Part shown: one piece after another, positions 1 to 13,200 of the stretch
Numbering within the stretch: the first letter of the stretch is position 1
How the letters are laid out: every line of letters begins with the position of its first letter
Assembly: GCA_003864495.1 (NCBI GenBank)
Contig: ML133496.1
Span: 2,881,631-2,945,630, forward strand
DNA length: 64,000 nucleotides
Direction: 5' to 3'
DNA from: Nemopilema nomurai
Taxonomy: Eukaryota > Cnidaria > Scyphozoa > Rhizostomeae > Rhizostomatidae
The notes under the pieces: model-generated
Seen by the model: only the letters and a program-made list of their open reading frames with translations
Databases searched by the model: none
What the model was told of the DNA's origin: nothing
Program-made: the position numbers and the translations under genes

Positions 1-1
1 T

Positions 2-3000
2 GATGAAGAGAAGTACGAAAAGATGATGGAAGTGAAAATGAAGATCAAGAAATTACAGGAGGAAGGTAAACTCTGTTTGCAACCCCAATTGCGACTGTTT
101 TGCCAAATATACGCCCCAGATCAAGTCTTTTGCCAAGATGCTTGTTTTTATTATTTGTAATCTTTATTTGCGACAAAGTGTATTTGTTGACTGAAGGGAG
201 AGCTAACGCACACTTCCATGCAACAGTAAACTTTTCTACTATAGTGTTGCACCAGTAAATTCTCATTGGAGTCAATTCCTGGATTAATCTGACATTCGTT
301 AATCAGATTGATTTTCTGTCTTCTGGATCTAGATTCTAAGCGGATATTTCCTCAACCTGGCAATTTGAATATTCCCTTAGGCATATATCAACATTTCAGT
401 ATTCCAATCTGGCTGGATTCACTAGTAAGAGCTCATCAAAAGTTGATGCCAACCCCTTAATCATCGGGTCGCTATCTAGGTTATGATTTTTTAACGGGAT
501 TCACAAATTCACAGCTGGTATTTGATTGTAATCTTTCAAGTAGTGAATCGCTAATCTCTTTCTTCAATCTTTAAAAGGATTCCACTGGATCGCTACTTTG
601 GCTCTAAATCCTTGATGCATTTCATTTCTATGTTTGTGTTACTGAGATAGAAGTATTAAGCTAGATTTCATTGTACCTTCTTCATAAATGGACGCTTAAT
701 AATTTTCTCATCAGGAAAGACAAAGGAACTACAAGAACTGATAGCCGAACTATTCCCAGATGGGACGGATGTGCAAGCCTTGCTTGGGGCCAGTGTGGAG
801 GAGCAGGAGCAAAGAATGAAGGAACGAGAGCGTCTTAGAGAGGAAATAAGAGCCGCTGGGATGAGTGAGGAGGAGATTGCTGCCCTTGAGAAGGAGGAAG
901 ACAGACAATTTGAGGAGGAGTTGAAGAAAAAGTCAACGAAGAATTTGTTGCTGGATTTAGACGTAAGCATATATACTCTCGATAGAACTCGTTCTCATTG
1001 ACTTGAAGTTGACTCAAAATATGATGTATTGAAGTATCTTTGAAACCCCAAACATGATGCATTGAGTCTATATTTGAAACTTCCCCAAATCAAATTCCTT
1101 TAGGTTTTGATGACAGATTAGTATCAAGGAGTTTCGTGAGGAAAGGGTGTTCGACAGGCTTGAACCAAGAATTTTGGGAGATGAGGGTGTTTTTAATACA
1201 TTTAAGGGGTATGGTTAGAATCAATCTTCAATTGGCAAGTCATATATAGAGTAAATTACAGATCGGATTGGATCTGCTAGTTTTCTCTCAAAGTTGTTCA
1301 AGCTTACAAGGCTTGGCTTGCAGCATAATCTCCATGTTTGTCTCGTTATCGTTTTTAGCAAAACTTTGAGGCCGAAAAGGAGGCTCTTCTCGCAGCCCTC
1401 AGAGGAGCCGATGCGAAGTTTCTGAGTGAAAGAGAGCGACAAGCTGAGCTGGCGCGGTTAAAACGCGAGCAACGCAGGGCACGCAAGGAAGACAAGTTCG
1501 AGACTGCAGCCCTCGTGTTGTCAGTCGCGAAGACACAGCAGGCCGAGTTGGAGAGCAAGTTAGTATCTTAAGCTCTAGTCCAATCCAAGTATTTGATTAA
1601 TCAAAGATGGGTGTGGCAAACAGATTACATTGATATTGGAATGCAGTAGTACGAAAAACTTTGCGTACGATATTATTTATTGTATAGGGGAGATCTTTGC
1701 TAGCTTTGCTTAGGCCGAATCTTTTAACCAATGAAGGCACTTTTAAAGGGCAATGGAGGTTTGATCAAACGTTTCAGATTCAATTACCTTTAACGGATTT
1801 CGTACTCGCTCGTCGTATGACAGCCATGTCTATTGGGTCTTTTTGGCTCCTTGGTTCTTGTTCGCTAATACTGGCTGTTCTAGTTGTTCACTAACCTATC
1901 GATAGACTTGGCAATTTTGTGGCTTCTGGGTCATCCATATTCTTGTTTGCTTTGATTAATGTTTGTTTTAATGATTAATGATCAGGCTCAAAAGTGACCG
2001 TGTTCTATTCTAGTTGTTCACTAACCTATCGATAGACTTTGCAATTTTGTGGCTTCTGGCTCATCCATATTCTTGTTTGCTTTGATTAATGTTTGTTTTA
2101 ATGATTAATGATTAATGATTAATGATCAGGCTCAAAAGTGACCGTGAACGCCAGGAGAAACTAGCAAAGGCTCGTTTGTTGGCAAGGAGAAATAAGCGGA
2201 ACCAGGCGAAGAGCACGGATGAGTCTGAAGAAGATGTGGAGGAGATTACCGATGCCAGTAAATTGCAGGTATCGTATGTAAACAATGTGTATTGCATACA
2301 GACATGTGTGTGTGATTGACGTGTTACACGCGTTTGCTCGTGTGCATGCGCGCGTACGTGAGCGTGTGCGTTGTGTGTAAGTCGGGGATATAGATGAATT
2401 GCAGCCCGAATAGAAGCTTGGGGGGGGGGGGCTAAAATTAAAGCCCTAATTTCTTCTTAGCATGCAGCATTTCTAAGCTTTATTTCAATAAATAAATTTC
2501 TCTAAGAAACCACTTACCTTTAACCTCTGTAGTCGCCATTCTCTTAAGCTTCATTTCATCAGATTTCAAAAACAGTCGTATTTACCTATATTAATTGTAA
2601 GCTTTTCTATATTCAGGAGGTTGTCCTGAGTGAAATGGAGAAGAAACACATCGTTGAGCGAGATCTGCTTGTGGAAATTCTGCAAGGGAATTCGAGCAGT
2701 GATTGGGAGGAGAAAGCCAGAAACATGGATGTCATTTCGAAACAGAGGAGACTTGACGAACTGAAGGTAATTTCATTTTGCTAATCAGTAAAGCGGAGAA
2801 TTGAGATCAAATTCACGCTGATTTGATAGGTTGGCAAGTTTTTAGAAGCCGTAAATGTCACACACCACTTGAACTTTTTTATGATGGCAGCTTCAGTTCA
2901 ACAGTCAAAAGGTACAGTTATAGGGAGAATAGATGATATTGACAGGTAAGAGGTTATCCAGTTATTATGGCGACTAAAGAGATATCATTTGAATTTTGTA

Positions 3001-6000
3001 TAAATATTTTTGGTGTTGTATTGGTGGTATTGAAAATGCAGATATTTTAAGACAATATAGTGTTAAATCTTTCTTATGTCAACTTTAGTAATTGAGTAGC
3101 TTTGCCTTACGAGAACATATTTTAATCGAAGTTAAAGGATTTTTGTATGGTAACGCTTTTCTTCCTTGATTCACTGTACTTTTCAACGACCTCAAGTTTA
3201 ATTGAAGCCTTGCAGCCGTCAAAGTTAGACTTTTCAATTATATTTCAAAATCGGGTCAAGGAATTTCAGATTGTATTCTAAGTGTATTGAAAGTAAACTT
3301 CTAAGAGTAAACATTTGAATTTATCTACCTATTTAGGCATGGCAGTCTTCAGCCTCGATTTCGTAATGTTAAGTTACATTCTGTTGTTTTTAAGGTGCTG
3401 AGAACTCACTGGAGGGAGGCTGGTCCTGAAGAAATGGCTGAAACTTCTAATGAGCAAATTGAAATTTTCAAGGAAGCAGCGAGTTTGAAATTGCAGTTGC
3501 TGATTGATGAATTCGGAGAGAGTGGAGGAGTGGATAAGTTTGAGAATGCGTCAATTAAAGTCTTAGCCGACTTGCAAGAGAACCAAGATACCGAGGCATC
3601 ATATCTCATGAAGGATCTTCCCAACAAGGTCTGCTGCTTCAAGCTTTATATTCTTAATGTTGCCAGTTTTTTTTGCACATGGCTACATGTTTAAGGTTGT
3701 GGTCACCTTGGTTTCATGTTGTTTCGATTATCATGCACTTTACACAGCATCGAAAGAAAATTTATTATTGTGTTAAAATTTATCAAGAAACTGAAGGATA
3801 AAAAAGAAATCTGTTTTTACTTTGTCGTGAAGAGAATCATTTGAAGATAATAAGCTTTTCCACCATCAAGAAATTGTTAGATAGGAATAAGAAATTAGTC
3901 ATTAGTTTGTCTGAGCTGAACTCAGCATGACTCACATCTGATCCGGACCTGATACGACTAAGCCCAACCTGACTCAAACAGGCTGAGCCGACTTTGCCAA
4001 CCCGACCCGACCGACCCACATGACCGGATTTCAAAGCTTTACGTTGAATACACCAAAATACATTGTGAAAAGAATTTGCTGATAAAATCGATTATTGTTA
4101 CAACGATATAGCGTTTTTGACAAATAACCATACCTTATTAAGATTTGATTTTGACATGATTGCGCATGGTAACGTAATTTTGCGCTTGAAAATTCTTTTA
4201 AAATGTGAGAAAATTTTTTTCGAAATTCAAATAACTATGTTTCCGATTTAGGCCGTCGCTACACTTAAACAACTCTGCAAGGTGCAAAAAATGGCGCGAA
4301 ATGAGAAATGGTACGATAACGTGGCAGCCAGCCTCCTTGGGATAACGAGGCAACGTGCCAGTCAAGATGGGACGTCCCAAGATGATCTTGTCGATGCCCT
4401 GGACTCGAAATATAACGAACTGAAAGAGAAGCTGTTTATTGAAGTTCTGAAAAAGTATGATCTTTTGTTATCAAAACGATCCATATTTTAAACAGCCTAT
4501 GACTCTTGTCTTTTGACGGAATAAAGTCACATGCTGTCTTTTACACTATTTTAAAAGTGTTTAACTTTAACGTGCTATTCAATGCATAAAATTGTTTGTG
4601 ATGAAACTGTCAATGAGGTCAAGAATTTGAATATTCATCGTTACCGAACAAAGTCTTGATTTGCATTTTGGTTGTTATAAATATATTTTACTTTACCTTT
4701 TAGATTTACCTCCTATATTTTTCTTAACTTCATAGAATTCTTAAGGGAGCAAAGAAAGCTATCATTTAATTTTTACTTATATTGTCTATTTATTTCTTAT
4801 TCTTTGACAAAATTTAGAAAATTTGGAGAAGAGGAGTGGAATAAGATGTCATGGAAGGAACAGCAGGACCACCTAGAAAAACTCCGTGCGGAGGAAGCGA
4901 GAATGAAAGCTGGGGAGGAGGGAGAAAACAGGTGAGTGGCCTCTTGTGAGTATCCACTGAGATCGGGATAAAAAGAGACCCCTTTGCTAGGGGCTAAGTA
5001 ACCTGCTTTTAGGTCTAGGCTGGGACCGAGTTTTGATTGGGACACATTTTAAACGACTAATACCACAATGCAATCGTTTTGTTTCAAAAGGAATGGAAAT
5101 GTCGCATTGTTTTCTTGAGTTATCTCTTGAGCAAGGTAGCTAAAATGAAAATAGAAAAGAAAAAATTCAGTTCCACCTGTTTTGAATTATGAATTTTCAA
5201 TTACTGATCCTGCCGTTGATAAAGTACCGTTTTTTTTAATTCTGGAATCTTCCAGGATATCTGTTCTTACTTACTTGTTTGTAGTTTATAAGTTTCTAGT
5301 ACTTCGAATTTTCAAGAAGTAAAAATCATAAACGTTTCGAAATATATGGTTTGTGACAGTTTCGTTTAAAACTTGGAGCTTTTAACCGTTAGACGCTCGT
5401 TTGCCAGCAGAATGTTTAAAGATAGCCCAATCATTGAGGCACTGAGAGTAGACTTCATTCTCCATTACTAACATTCTTATTATTATGTACAGAATCAAAA
5501 TTTACAATTGCTTTAGATGCAAGTTCATTTCAACAGAATTTGCTACAGTAATGATCATTATGTCAAAAATTGTTTGCCTCTGCAGCCTTTTCAATGAAGT
5601 GACGATGAAGAAAATGGACTCTTATTTGGAGAATTCGCGTCAAAAGAAAGAACAGAAGCTGAAGAAACGCATGGAGAGGAGAAAGAGGGCAAGGGAGTTG
5701 GGAATCTCTGAGGAGGAGCTGGCCAAACAGGAGGGCGAAGAGGCTGAAGAGGAAGAAGAAGAGTCAGTAACAACTTCGGACATGTTGAAAGACTTGCAGG
5801 TAGGAAACAAATCATTAAGCCTGGTTTCCATATAGTCGCTGAAGTCGCTAGAGTCGCCAGGATCGCTCAAAAATGAGTTCAGCGACCCCAGTGACTCCAG
5901 CAACAGTCTGTTTCCATTTGGTCGCTGAGAGTCGCTCGATTCCAGATCAACGCGGTCCAGAAAACTGTGCCTAGCAATTAGAATTGCGCGCAAGCATGCG

Positions 6001-9000
6001 CTATGCTTTCTAGCAGGCGCTGACGGTCGCTGCCATGTTTCCATTAAAATATTTCTTTGGTTGCACTCAACCGTGGGTCGCTGAGGGTCGCTGAGGGTCG
6101 CTGAGGGTCGCTGAGATAGAACTTCAGCGATCCCAGCGACTATATGGAAACCAGGCTTTAATAAAGTTTCTTGTGGAATTGATCTAATATTGGGGGCGAT
6201 GGCTTATCAACCTTTACTGCGACATCTGTTTTTTCTTTAAATTGTGCAGATTTATAAGGGTGTATTGTTACTGTTATTGCAGATAGCTCGAAGGACCCCT
6301 TCCCTAAAAAGGCATCGTTTGGTAGTTTCCTCCTATATTATTCTTGCAAATATGGATAACGAAACTCTCATTAAAGGGAAAATCTATAAAAGCCTAATGT
6401 TTTGAACTATTTGCGCATGGCTTCTTTTAGGTATCTTGTACTTTTATAAAGCCCTTTGTTTGAAATTAACTTTCTACTCACAGAGCCAGTACGAGGCCGA
6501 GAAAGATGCGCTCTTAGCCAATCTGAAAGGAGCAAATGCCAAACTAGCCAATGAGCGAGAGAGGCAGCTAGCTCTCATCAAACTGAGGCGAGAAAAGCAA
6601 AAGATCAAGAGGGAAGATAAGTTCGACAGTGCCGTGATTATTTTCAACATGGCCAAGGAAAATGAGAAGCAACAAGAACAAAGGTAAGCCTACTAGTTTT
6701 CGATGTTTAGAACGCAGTTAATAACGTCGATGAAGAGCCCTCATTTTAGTAGCACCATGGTGGTGGCCAATGATGAGACATGAGCTTTGTAAAGTCAATT
6801 CTGATGAGAAACCTTCGGCAAAATTTGCTTCAATATATTTTAGATGAATTAACAAAAGCGGAAGTATCTTATGCGTAAAATAAGGACCTTAATCGTTTTT
6901 GTATCTTGACATGGTGATCAAGATTCTAAGATAATTGGCGAATTAACAAAAAAGTCTCTTTTCAAAATGTATGGTTGGAAGCATTTTAGGACAATCTCTT
7001 TAATGTTGTGCCACGTTGCTCATAGTCAGTATCTAAAAATTGTTTGTAGCCTGAGATGTATCCACAACTGATATTGGTAGAATACGTAAGGGGTTTACCT
7101 ACAGGAGTTTCTTTTGCATCTTTAATTGGTGGAGTCATTTTCCTGGTTAGTTACGATGCAGAGAGAGCCAGACAAGAACAACTCGCAAAAGATCGACTAG
7201 CGGCGATTCGACAGAAACGGCAAGCGAAATCGAAAAGTCACGCGGAAAGAACCCTGGAAGAGCAACAGAGAGACCTCGAAGATGACATTCGTGGCGCAGA
7301 TCAATTGGAACGCGAAGGAAGCATGGCGATACAGAACTCTGTTTTGGAGGAGATGGAGAAGAAGCATCAATCGGAGCAAGAGGTTTGGCACTAGCATTGA
7401 TGCAAGACGCAGATTATAGCCAATCGCACCAGTTGCTCTAAAGCATTTCTAAGACATTGATGCGAGCCATCATCTATCTTAAGACTAAAGATCTGTTTGA
7501 AACCTCTGTTTGTTTATTTGTGACGCCAGTTTTACGAGCACCTTTGCTAATAGGATACGGAAGTTGTTGTAGGTGGGATCAATGCATTCTAGATGGTTGT
7601 TTATTGGTGCCTCTTTGCTTATCATTTTGTGATTGGGGTCCTTACCTTCACTAGCTTTGCTAGGTGTTTCAACACCTCTAAGGAAATGCTTTTTCAAGAA
7701 GTCTACAGTTCTTGAGTCGACGGACAAAGCAAGGATAATTTCAAGCTCTTGAATCAACGATTACTTTTCGATTTTAGACTCTTGTGGAGCTGCTTTCAAC
7801 GGTGGAATCCGATTCTGATGCTGTCGCTGCTGCTGCCTATCTTTCTGAGGTGCAGAGAAGTGAGAAACTTGCTGACATACGAAGGCAGCGTGATAATTGG
7901 AAAAACGAGGCTTCCCGCGTGGCAAATGCGGCACCGCCCGAGATAGAACTAACAGAGGTAGGGTGACGCATGACCACTCTTACGAAACAGCAACAGCTAA
8001 ACATTTAAACCCGGGGAACACATTTTATAGTTGCGCCAAATCTGCAGAGAGTATGATTCCGGAAAAATCCTGTTTAGAATCCCCAGTTCATGAATGACCC
8101 CTTATAGTGGGAATTTTGCTATTATCAGTGACAACAGTTGTTATTTTTGAAAATGCTACATGGTCCTTCATCTTTCTATCTTTTCTTTCAATATTTACTA
8201 ATCTTGTTTCCTAGCTAACTTTCTTTACTTTTCTGTAGGAGGAGAAGAAAGAAAATGCGAACCGTATATCCACCAATTGGGACACGTATCGTCAAATTCT
8301 CATGGATGGACTAGTCATCCGATCCGAAAGCATAAAGCAAGATTTATTAGGGAGGGGCTATCCGGCAGAAAAGCTTGCGGAGGAGCTGTCAATCATTCTG
8401 CTTGCTGACCTGCAAGAAAAACAGAAATCAGAAACCAATGCGATGTGCACAGTCATTAGTGACAAGGTGAGAAATAGGCCGATACACTGCTCGTCTCGAA
8501 TCATCTGCTCTTTCTATCCTTTTGTCTAATTTAAGAAGACGCCTTGAAAGGAATGACTGTTTCGATTAAGCGATACATAGCTTGAAAAGCTTGAAAGGAA
8601 GCGTATTATTGAGTTTTAATAATTCCATTGAACTCTGTGATGTTAATTGCCTTTCTATAAAGTGCTATGTTGAGTAAAGTGCCTTACCATTGGACATCAT
8701 TGAAGGTGTAGGAATATAAGGTATATGCCAGTCTCCATCACACACCGCCCCATTTTCAAAAATATGAATATCCAAGCAGTCGTACTGATATCTTTTCGTT
8801 TTGCTGTTATATTTTGACATTTTTTCGATTTCTAGAATACGCATATCAAGCTTCACCTACTTGCGAAATTTCACCGCTTTTGTTTGATCAATAAAAACTT
8901 TTTGATAAATAGTTTTTCGACTTTATTTATATCTTAATGAGGAACAACCTCTGTTTATTCACTAGAACTTGGATGAATTTGTCTCTCCACTTTGATCAAA

Positions 9001-12000
9001 TAATTGGAATGGATATAGTCGTTGTATATGATGGAGTACAATGCCTACTTAACTTTGTCGATCTTTCACACTCTAGAAACGCGACTTTCTGTCGAAGATT
9101 AGACAAGAACAAAGGAAAGCGCGCCGAGAGGCATGGATGGAGAATTTGGCAAACACAGTTCTGGGAACTGCTGCGGCCTCGCAGTCACGCAAGCGGAGCA
9201 CGTCAAAGGTGTGGTATTCTTCTGAAGAGCTGGAAGTACTGATATTGTGCGGTTGTCTCTTTGTAATTGCTCCTATTCAAAGCCTTCACTCTTATCGTTA
9301 TTCCTAAGAAGATGAGTTCTCTCTCTGCAGCGACCAGATATGATAGAAATTTCAGAAGAAACAGAGGAGCTAGAAGAGCGCCTGGAGGAACAAGAAAACG
9401 AGGAGTTAGCTGCGCTAGAAAAGGAAATGGAAAAAGAGAAGGAAAACAAGAAGATGCAGGGCCTATCGGAGGATGAGATGATGAAGGTTATGGCTGAGCT
9501 GCAACAGCAACAGGAGGCGAAAAGAAAGGTGTTAAGAACGGGCTTTCGATCTATGTTCTTCATATCAACACTGCAAATGTTTACGCTCCAATGAAGGCTA
9601 ATCTATTCTTATGTAATCTACTCTTTTCCCATCTAGTCTATCTGGAACCTAATCTAACCTAAAGTTATCTCATCTGAACTAACCCAAAGTTGTCTATCCT
9701 AATCGAGTCTAATATTGTTCTATGTACTCTAAGTCAACCTTTTTTTAAATAAGATTTTTGATGCCACCGATTGCATTAACAACGTGGAGGCGTGATTAGA
9801 TTGATAAATATGACAGCAATATTATGATGATGAATTGTTTTGGTACAATCATGGGTATTGTTTAAAAACTTACGGAGTACAAGCTTCTTCTTTTTTGTTT
9901 CCACAGGCTGTCCAAATGTCGATTGAGAGGCAAAGAGAGGCTGCAAAGAAAAGAATCGAGGAAAAAAGACGAAAACGAGACGAGAAGCAATACGAGGAAG
10001 ATCTCGCTCTTACAATTTTATCTGACGCGAATCAGAACTTCAAGCTGATGAGAGAAAAGTCCAGTCTGCAAAAGACCAAACAATCTGACACCGTAAGTTG
10101 GCCATTTCAGTTTTCAGCAGTCAGTAGAAATCTCCCCTTTCGTTGCCTTTATTGACAATTCCAGCAATGATTGAAATATCTGCGATTGTAGGAGAGCTAG
10201 AGCCTCTATGACCTTTGATCGGCTTGGAAGATAACTGTTATAAACTTATCAGGCAACAGATTAGGCCAGTCAAATGGCTTGCGATGCTTGCTGTCTTTAA
10301 AAATGTTTCTTTTGAAAAGCGCCGTTTTTCAAACCAAACCCTGCAAGACGCAAAAGCGTTGTTTTAGGTCTACGTAGAAAACTGAAGTGAGTAGTGTACT
10401 GTTATTCCGTACAAACTGCAGGTGATTGTTCCAGAAGAGTAAACGTTAATAATGATTTATGAATAACTATTTCTGTGATGATTAATACTCGTGTTTAGCT
10501 CGAAGATCGTTTGCGACAACGACGAGAACAAAGGAAGAAGAAGGCGGAAGAAGAGGCCAGGACGCAAAAAGAAGAAGAAGAAGCAGAGAAGAGAATACTG
10601 GAAGAGCAAAACAAGAGCGAGAAGAAAGTAATGCCTCCATTGGTAGGTTCACTGTTTGTTCATGAAGCGCACGCTCGTTTGTCAAGAAATAAAGATTTTT
10701 TCTATAGAGCCAAAAATTCTCCCTTGAAAATCAGAAGTCAACTTGTTGTTTCTGTCCTTACGCAATGTATGGTGAGCAAGTAAATACATAAAAAATAGAA
10801 AAATGTAAACAAGTGCTTTGCGGTACAAAACTTTACAATGAAAAGAAAAATCTTTGTCTTGCTATTGTAAATAGAATTATATGTATGTTCAAGTGAAAAA
10901 TTGAACATGTATGTTCTACACATATTATAGTCTTGTTGACGTTGAAGTGTTTAAAATGTCTTGCAGCCAGGTGGAGGTTTACGAAGGGAGAAAACAGTGG
11001 TTGAACAGGCTGCAGAAATGGACGATTCTGAAAAGCACGAAATTGTTGGCGTGCTGATGAGGGAACAGACAAGCTTAGCGATGAGACTGAACCGTGAGCA
11101 AACCCGGCAAGAGGAGATGGTTCGTTCTTTTCACGTGCAGTTTTCTTTCCACCAAAACATTGGTAGCATTTCTTTCTGATATAATCTTTGAAGAATATAT
11201 AAATCTATAAATAAATATATTTGAATAAACTTTGAGGAAAGACGCCAGACTTCTATTAACGGGTATAATATTTTCTGCAATATATTTTTCTAACCTTAAT
11301 CATTGTTCGCTGGAGATTGACCATTTTCATTATAATGGTATCCGTGACTAGTAACAAAAAGAAGTTCATCTTTAAGCCTCTACATCGAGTACCGTTTTAG
11401 ACGAAGATCTTTGCCAATCTTCATTTGAAGCGTATTTAGTTTGCTTAGTCTAGTTCCAGGGATAAGACTTCATTGTAGATTTCTGTTATGTGTTACTACT
11501 CCTGAACTTATTGTATACCATGTCAACATTATGTATTACACGAAAGATCTAGATATCTGATAATTATGAGTGAAATGATAATGATATATATTGTGGCGAC
11601 TAAAATTTAAGTATACCTGTAATGGGTACCATCATGTTTTATCTTCATTATTATCTTCCGAATACGCAACCCTTCATGATTCTGCACTTTTCAAAACTTC
11701 CAGGTGAAAGCTTTGCGATCGAGAAGACGACAGAAGCAAGAACAACGGGAGCAAGAAGCTGCAAAAATCTTGGGCATCGGTGAAAGACAGAAGACTATTG
11801 TCGCAGCCCAAGCCAAGGTATTTGCTTCACAACGCTGGCACTCCTTGTGAAAGTGTGAAGATGCTCTAGGCATAAGGAAAAAGCCAAAGAAAAACTATAA
11901 CTCTTTTCTGGGTTTTCTTCGTCATCTTCACCCTAATGTCCTAAATTTTGGTAACTGATTTTCACTTCCCCAGCCGATCAGTTATTGTAGAATAATCCCT

Positions 12001-13200
12001 GAATCTTTTCATAACACTCTTTTCGTTTCCAAAACCGAACGGCCATTAGAAAAAGAGCAATAGATCTTTTGGTAACTAGGTTATTTACCAAGCAGATAGA
12101 ACGAATTACAATGCACATAGACAATGCAGAATGACAATGCAGAATGAAGTGTTGCCGTTGATAAAGAAAGTTTCCAAGTTTAGAGTTTAATAAAAAGTTT
12201 CTAAGGATTTTGAAAAGGTCATCTCTCGAAATTTTCAAAATAATGCTGTCTAGCTGACTAAGAAGTGTCTGTCTTTCAAAATTTTTATTTGCTGAACTTT
12301 GTTCCTCGTAAACAGAATGAGAGAGAACGTCAGATACAGTCAATTAAAGACAGGGTCAAGCGCATCAAGTACGAACGAACGATGACTGTAAAGGAGCCGG
12401 AGGACCCAAACGCGGTTGGGTTCGATAGTCTACTGGATGAAGAAGAGGTTGCGGGGTTGACCGAGGATGAGAAGATGGCTCGAATCGCGAAGAAAATGGA
12501 GATGAAGTTCAAGCAGGAGGGAAATCAGCCAACAGAATCGGTAAGAGCTTTTTAAAAGCATCAATGACTGGACAAAATTAAATTCAACTACAACGTTAAG
12601 ATGATATCCTAAAAAAGTTTCCTACGCAGTTTCCTACGCAGCTCCTACGCAGTTTCCTACGCAGCTCCTATGAAGTTTCGTTGCTTCGTTGACTCGTACT
12701 ACGCAATGAGTTTCTTCGGTTTAGTTAATATTATAAAATTGCATCTAAGCACGGTTTCCAGTTAAATAGCACCTTCGGCCAAACTGAACGGTTATCTCCT
12801 TTGGGCTTCCCTTATTACAAGTCAGCTTCATTTCTAATCTTTATGTAGCTTTTGACATGTCAACCGCTTGTACAGCGCACCTTTGATAATCAAGTACCTT
12901 GTGTTGTGGAAATGACTTCAGACAATCGGTCTCTAGAGATAGACCGAAGTTAACTAGAACTACGACTCTCTTGAATTTTTTCCAATGTTTGATTTTCAGA
13001 GGCCTGCGGAGTTGGAGGGAGCAGAGGAAGAAGAAGATTTAGCGACCACACATGGCGGAGTAAAACTTGACCGAAAGATGCAAATTCAAAGATTAAAAGA
13101 TCGACAAAGAGAGAAAAAGAAACTCAGGAAGGGGAAAGCTGGCGTCGCCCAAGAGGGCGAGGAGCAAGAGTTGAAGGAACACGAGCAAGAGACAGAGTAA
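2..13200 (+). CDS. 3' part of a large coiled-coil protein (21 exons, 5' end outside window)
   Basis: Family not recognised. Exons: 2-65, 715-962, 1359-1558, 2130-2268, 2617-2766, 3395-3628, 4252-4454, 4818-4931, 5586-5799, 6484-6683, 7151-7382, 7778-7957, 8239-8466, 9077-9208, 9331-9528, 9907-10092, 10499-10642, 10967-11119, 11704-11817, 12316-12540, 13000-13200 (stop TAA at 13198). All are bounded by AG/GT and join without a frame break, giving 1252 codons. The product is almost wholly charged helix (runs of E, K, R, Q; heptad-like; few aromatics), so a long coiled coil is the direct reading. No signal peptide, membrane segment or catalytic motif is visible in this part. Most introns are phase 0; phase 2 recurs at matching places in two homologous exon blocks. 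The donors after 3628 (GTCTGC) and 11119 (GTTCGT) are weak, so these two ends are least certain. A structural or cytoskeletal role is inference. Confidence 0.85.
1878..2147 (+). repeat. Tandem duplication carrying a second copy of a 3' splice site
   Basis: About 126 bp at 1878-2003 is repeated almost exactly at 2008-2147. The second copy differs mainly by two extra ATTAATG units. Each copy includes the intron end, the acceptor AG (1984-1985 and 2128-2129) and the first bases of the exon that really starts at 2130. If the upstream acceptor were used, the frame would read nine codons and hit TAG at 2011-2013. Confidence 0.85.
5818..6157. mobile_element. PIF/Harbinger-like MITE, copy 1
   Basis: A 340-bp element in an intron of the coiled-coil gene. 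Its ends are a terminal inverted repeat of about 24 bp starting AGCCTGGTTTCC. The flanking triplets are TTA on both sides, and 3-bp TTA/TWA target sites are typical of PIF/Harbinger. No transposase is encoded, so it is non-autonomous. Inside are four copies of a 10-bp GGGTCGCTGA unit (about 6075-6114). A related longer copy lies at 33042-33498. The superfamily call rests on target site and TIR style only. Confidence 0.7.

Larger units (their letters stand above)
715..9208 (+). repeat. Two homologous exon blocks within the coiled-coil gene
   Basis: Exons 715-4454 and 5586-9208 encode the same series of segments. Exons 1359-1558 and 6484-6683 are both exactly 200 nt, both end in phase 2, and share the patterns EAEK-ALLA-L-GA-AK and RKEDKF/KREDKF. 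Exons 2130-2268 and 7151-7382 follow each with a DxERxRQE start. Exons 3395-3628 and 8239-8466 share LADLQE-Q--E near their ends. The EMEKKH segment lies at the start of exon 2617-2766 in block one but at the end of exon 7151-7382 in block two, so one intron has moved or was gained or lost. The protein identity is moderate, so the duplication is old. Confidence 0.75.

Noticed and set aside
3930..4025. Repeated CTGA/CCCGACC words in an intron
   Set aside because: Short, irregular, low-complexity sequence without a definable unit.
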